Shown: piece after piece, positions 61,330-64,000 of the stretch | Layout: every line of letters begins with the position of its first letter | Position numbering within the stretch: the stretch's first letter is position 1 | Source of the DNA: Sorghum bicolor | Lineage: Eukaryota > Streptophyta > Magnoliopsida > Poales > Poaceae | Length of the DNA: 64,000 nt | Direction: 5' to 3' | Assembly (NCBI RefSeq): GCF_000003195.3 | Contig: NC_012870.2 | Span: 23,738,501-23,802,500 of the forward strand | Program-made: the position numbers and the translations under genes | The notes under the pieces: generated by a model | Databases searched by the model: none | Told to the model about the DNA's origin: nothing | Seen by the model: only the letters and a program-made list of their open reading frames with translations

Positions 61330-63365
61330 GACGACTCTTTGTATTTGGTACTTTTCTATCTTCATCGTAGTACAATGTCCTTTTGAGTACTTTGAATCAA
61401 TATCAATCTTTGCTATATTTATTAGACTACTACGTATAGCGAGCAAATTTTTTTGCCCTCTGTTATTTAGCCCCCCCTTAGTTCGTTTCTAGATCCGCCA
61501 CTGAGTATGAGTTAGTGATGTACCAGTAACAGAATGTTGCTAAGAAAATATTTGTAAGACAAGATGTTTTGGAAATAAAATTAATATACATTTTATATGT
61601 AAAATCAAATTATGGCTACAGTATAGAATAACAACACTTTTAATCCCATGATGAGGTTGGCTGAAACAGTATTCCAGTAAGAGTATATAAGATTTAAAGC
61701 ATCACTTTTGCATACTCCATTGGAGTTGTGGGTGCATATATCAATTTTGAAGTCTCAGAAAAAAAAATACAGCACTTAAAGACAAAAAAAAAGGGAAGAC
61801 AACGTGGACAGACATGCTACTTACAATTAATATAATGCCATATAAAGTCAAATCTTCTTTTATTGCATTATCCTTGCAAGTGTTTTTCCAAAAGCACTCT
61901 GCAAATATATGTGCCATTACTAAAGATCGTAAACACATTAAATAAATTAAATAATGAAAACAGTAAATCCCTACAGTTTGGACAAAGTATTGCAACACCA
62001 TTTCCTACCACATTGAGTCTTTGACAGGATGGACATCTGGACTATGAAACATTTATCAAAAGAAGGTAGTTTAAACGATAAAACTAAAAATTGGCACGAC
62101 TTTTGCACTTAGCAGCCACTGCAAACCACTGGTTAGGATTTCAGGTACTCATTCTGCTCTAGAAGAAATGTTTGTGTTGGAATCATAAACAAAACTTTAT
62201 GGATCATAAGTTGGAACAAAAGGAGGTGTACTAGGCAAGTAATAGTTCTAAACTGTTGCTTCTAAATAAAAATTGTTGAAAAAAGAAGATGTGCATACTC
62301 TTTTCATCGGTGGAACCCTTGCGGCAATAGTGCCTGCACAATACAAAGTGACAAATAACAATTAGCAACAGAACAAAATATCACCATAATTATGGATAAT
62401 GGCATGTAATAAAGAGACATTACCCACTGCTGCAATTGTATTTCTGGGTTGTGGTTGGACAGTAGTGCCCTGGAGGGCAGAAGACATCATTAGTTGTAAC
62501 AATATCAGCCCAAGAATCTGCTGTACCACATGCAGTGTTCTTTCCTGGAGTTACTTGGTAAAAATACCTGGTATAGTTTCAGAAGGAAAAGAAAAGTCAA
62601 ATAGTCAAGTGCTGAGCATAATTATGAAGAATATTAAATGGAAAAAGTGTTGGAAATGAAAATTCATCTTACGGATCACAAAGGCCAGTAGTATCATTCA
62701 ATGTCCCAAGAGGACAATAAGCACCCAAAGGACAAGCTGGAAAAAAGTTAAAAGAGTGAATTCAAAGCAGATAAGCAGAAACAACTATGAATGCCAAAAG
62801 TAGAGTGGTGATTAATTATAGAGCGAAGCATAATCTTGAGAGATGTTGAAGTTCAGGGAAAGAAATATCACATATAGTCCCAACTAAAATGTTTTCCTCA
62901 TTTGTAATTGTGAGTGCATCGCCTTAATGCATCAAAAGTTTAAAACAAACAAAGGATTTACTTTTTGCATATTAGAACTTCCTCAAGAGAATTTGAACAA
63001 TGTTGGAATTAATAGGGCTCCCACAATATAATACCATTGGTTTTACGCAAAATGAATCCAGTAGGCTTGGCTGGGTTTGATCAAAGAAAACTTACGCATC
63101 ATGCATGTCAGGCCCCGGGGGCAGAAGAAACCCGGACAACATGGCCTGCAGCTCTCTGCTCTTAGTGGAAATGACTCAGCGGATGTTTCATTAGATGGTT
63201 CAGTGTCCGATAACATGCAAGCCCAGCCGGGCTGGCACCCGAGTGCCCATGAGCTTTGGTTGCAGTTCGGACTTATCCTGGGGTTACTGCGACTGCTAGC
63301 GTCAGCCAAGCTTTTGATGTATAACTCTATTTCAGCCTTCCCACACAGCATTGAGGTCATTTCCC
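50214..63365 (-). CDS. ABCG24/28-type half-size ABC transporter (5' incomplete)
   Basis: Thirteen exons: 63365-63096, 62736-62673, 62567-62424, 62333-62299, 61898-61825, 56002-55832, 55713-55274, 53981-53685, 53380-52937, 52863-52715, 51743-51454, 51374-51250 and 50364-50214. All junctions are GT-AG and phases are consistent (about 884 codons). Domains in order: an extracellular Cys-rich region ([35 protein letters not shown]), a first membrane segment, and a basic linker. The nucleotide-binding domain has Walker [11 protein letters not shown], signature [10 protein letters not shown] and Walker [14 protein letters not shown]. The C-terminal transmembrane domain ends MLKLK. Relatives export lipidic or wall material; the substrate here is unknown. 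The start codon exon was not found. The acceptor at 55713 is the least certain junction. Intron 5 holds the 5.1-kb hAT. Confidence 0.93.
50475..50621. mobile_element. Stowaway MITE in the last ABCG intron
   Basis: CTCCCTTCGTTCCAAATTATA to TATAATTTTGAATGGGGGGAG; GTTTTGACTTTTC arm pairs with GAAAAGCCAAAAC. Confidence 0.83.
50834..51081. mobile_element. Stowaway MITE in the last ABCG intron
   Basis: CTCCCTCTGTTTGTTTACATG pairs with CATGTAAAAAAATGGATG; the GTCCTAAGTCAAAC arm pairs with GTTTCACTTAGGAC. TA on both sides. Confidence 0.78.
54077..54206 (-). mobile_element. Very short LINE 3'-end insertion, 15-bp TSD
   Basis: AACTACATTGCATTT is duplicated at 54062-54076 and 54207-54221. The insert begins with a T-run (the poly(A) of a minus-strand copy) and TTGAACAACACAGAGCTG...CATTTCATTAAGAGAG, typical of grass LINE 3' ends. 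It lies in the ABCG intron between the Walker A and signature exons. Confidence 0.82.
54553..54952. mobile_element. Solo LTR, TSD GCACA
   Basis: 400 bp, TGTTACGCCGTCGAGCC to CCTACCATAACA, flanked by GCACA (54548-54552, 54953-54957). The inverted TGTTA/TAACA termini and lack of internal sequence mark a recombined LTR. TTATAAAGGC near 54750 could be a TATA box. Confidence 0.85.
56786..56869 (+). other. Probable 5' UTR intron of the transposase
   Basis: Donor AAGGTAAGAAG and acceptor ATTGCTTAGG; the acceptor sits one base before the ATG at 56871. Confidence 0.55.
57755..57841 (+). other. In-frame 87-bp intron in the transposase
   Basis: GTATACATC...TTTTCTCATGTAG, T-rich before the acceptor; its removal joins VVVR to FVNDKGN. 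29 codons long, no stop, so it is easily mistaken for coding sequence. Confidence 0.82.
59121..59280. repeat. Left-arm array of four GC palindromes
   Basis: At 59121-59145, 59158-59180, 59227-59248 and 59257-59280. Consensus CCCCGCCATGCATGGCGGGG; the outer two are centred on CATGCATG (RY motif), the inner two on GTGACTGATG or GTGGATCATG. Confidence 0.9.
59341..59577. mobile_element. MITE 1 inside the long-TIR element
   Basis: CTTGTTTAGTTTAAAA to GGAACTAAACAAGGC, family core present. Confidence 0.82.
59651..59881. mobile_element. MITE 2 inside the long-TIR element
   Basis: GGCCTTGTTTAGTTATG to GGAACTAAACAATGCC. Confidence 0.84.
59962..60190. mobile_element. MITE 3 inside the long-TIR element (left end damaged)
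   Basis: ACCTTAAAACTCAAAAAC to GCAACTTAAACAAGACC; reversed core orientation relative to MITEs 1 and 2. Confidence 0.75.
60248..60488. mobile_element. MITE 4 inside the long-TIR element
   Basis: GCCTTGTTTAATTTCC to GGAACTAAACAAGTC; reversed core orientation. Confidence 0.82.
60528..60688. repeat. Right-arm array of four GC palindromes
   Basis: At 60528-60552, 60560-60583, 60628-60652 and 60664-60688, mirror-ordered relative to the left arm. The outermost is the exact complement of the left outermost one. Confidence 0.9.
61220..61328. repeat. Compound (ATT)n-(ATC)n-(ATT)n microsatellite
   Basis: About 109 bp near the right end of the hAT element, after the transposase stop. The Asn/Met/Ile homopolymer frame across it is an artefact. 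Confidence 0.95.
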
Positions 63366-63499
63366 CTGCACGATAACAGTTTTTATGAAATATTCATGAA
63401 CACCTGCTTTAAGAATCCTAATGGACAGGACAGTAGCTCAATTCAGCCTATAATGAAAATATGCACTACTTCATTAAATATTAGGCATGTTCCATAGTA

Positions 63500-63732
63500 C
63501 TCCCTACATTCAAAATTATAGTTCACTTTACTTTGCCCTAAGTCAAATCTCTAACTTTGACCAACTTTTTAGAAAAGTATATTAACGTTAACGTAAATGC
63601 ATAGAGAACTTACTAGCTGGTGATGTTATAAACATTGGTGCATTTTTCTATAAACAAAACATAGTTAGTTCGAGAAGCTCGACTTAGAAAAAAAAAAGCC
63701 AAAGTGAAATATAACTTGGATTGGAAGGAGCA
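63500..63732. mobile_element. Stowaway MITE upstream of the first ABCG exon found
   Basis: CTCCCTACATTCAAAATTATA pairs with ATATAACTTGGATTGGAAGGAG; the ACTTTGCCCTAAGTC arm is matched by GACTTAGAAA. TA-flanked. Confidence 0.75.
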
Positions 63733-64000
63733 GTAAAAGAAAGCAAACATAGTACTAGTTGAGTATTGGTGTCTTCCTGCTCATCAGCAATTCAGCACAA
63801 ACAAAAATCCCAAAAACCAATCGCATACTTTTGCTGAGCACCTAATCCCTTCCCCTCCAAGTTTGTACCACCAAATGAAGATGAACAATTCCTGCAACGT
63901 AAAAACCCCTCAAGCATTCGCCGTGGGAGCTCCTCTTCTACGAATCCTAAATAGCTGGTGGCCTGGTGCAATTACAAACTCCCGATTGGACACCCAGGTT
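63733..64000. other. Right edge; possible further upstream ABCG exon
   Basis: A minus-strand TTACGTTGCAG at about 63894-63904 could be a splice acceptor followed by a short open stretch with a GATTAG/GTGCTC donor near 63847, but no family motif confirms it. Confidence 0.2.

Larger units (their letters stand above)
56358..61503 (+). mobile_element. Full-length hAT transposon, TSD AGTATGAG
   Basis: 5146 bp in the ABCG intron. Terminal repeats CAGGGGCGGATTCACGG (left) and the complement CAGTGGCGGATCTAGA (right). 8-bp duplications AGTATGAG at 56350-56357 and 61504-61511. It encodes a TTF zinc-finger/hATC-type transposase on the plus strand, antisense to the ABCG gene. It carries a further 1741-bp insertion. 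The TIR and domain set suggest the Tip100-like group (inference). Confidence 0.94.

Noticed and set aside
61210..61446. Poly-Asn/Met/Ile ORF
   Set aside because: Translation of the ATT/ATC microsatellite.

Overview
This is eukaryotic nuclear DNA from a grass, most likely Sorghum or a close panicoid relative (inference). The evidence is spliced genes with GT-AG introns, Sirevirus LTRs carrying CACCGGACGC-type motifs, many copies of the GGCCTTGTTTAGTT MITE family, Stowaway MITEs, and Ty3 and Copia elements nested in one another. There is no sign of operons, CRISPR arrays or prokaryotic genes.

Four host genes can be rebuilt exon by exon. (1) A two-exon CYP71-family cytochrome P450 on the minus strand at 6.0-7.6 kb (507 aa). 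(2) A complete seven-exon translin gene on the minus strand, 28.07-35.10 kb (293 aa), with a 26-nt exon and a 5.4-kb intron full of transposons. (3) A complete four-exon secreted class III peroxidase on the plus strand, 37.9-39.2 kb (326 aa). (4) Thirteen exons of an ABCG24/28-type transporter on the minus strand, 50.2-63.4 kb, with its 3' end complete and its first exon(s) not found.

The rest is mostly mobile DNA. From 0 to 5.4 kb lie a minus-strand Sirevirus-like gag and LTR running off the left edge (with a duplicated U3 segment), a second LTR stub, and a decayed Ty3 integrase region. From 13.0 to 20.8 kb is a young, nearly intact Ty3/gypsy chromovirus with LTRs, PBS, PPT and a GGTCA target duplication. 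Its gag-pol frame has one TGA and otherwise reads on into the 3' LTR. From 20.8 to 24.8 kb is a dense MITE cluster that includes a MITE inserted into its own family's terminus. From 24.9 to 26.6 kb is a GC-rich block holding a poly(A) retroposon with a 17-bp target duplication. From 41.9 to 48.2 kb is an LTR element of about 410-bp LTRs that contains an internally deleted Sirevirus (ACGCC target duplication). From 48.45 to 49.27 kb is a foldback element.

The most striking structure is a four-level nest at 50-63 kb. A full-length hAT element (56358-61503, TSD AGTATGAG) sits in an intron of the ABCG gene. Its transposase frame is split by a 1741-bp long-TIR element (59035-60775, TSD TGCTGAGA) that carries four GC-rich palindromes in each arm, several centred on CATGCATG. 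That element in turn holds four MITEs. A separate 956-bp hAT-like element with perfect 16-bp TIRs lies in the long translin intron. All coordinates were read by eye, and family names are from recognition of motifs, not from database searches.
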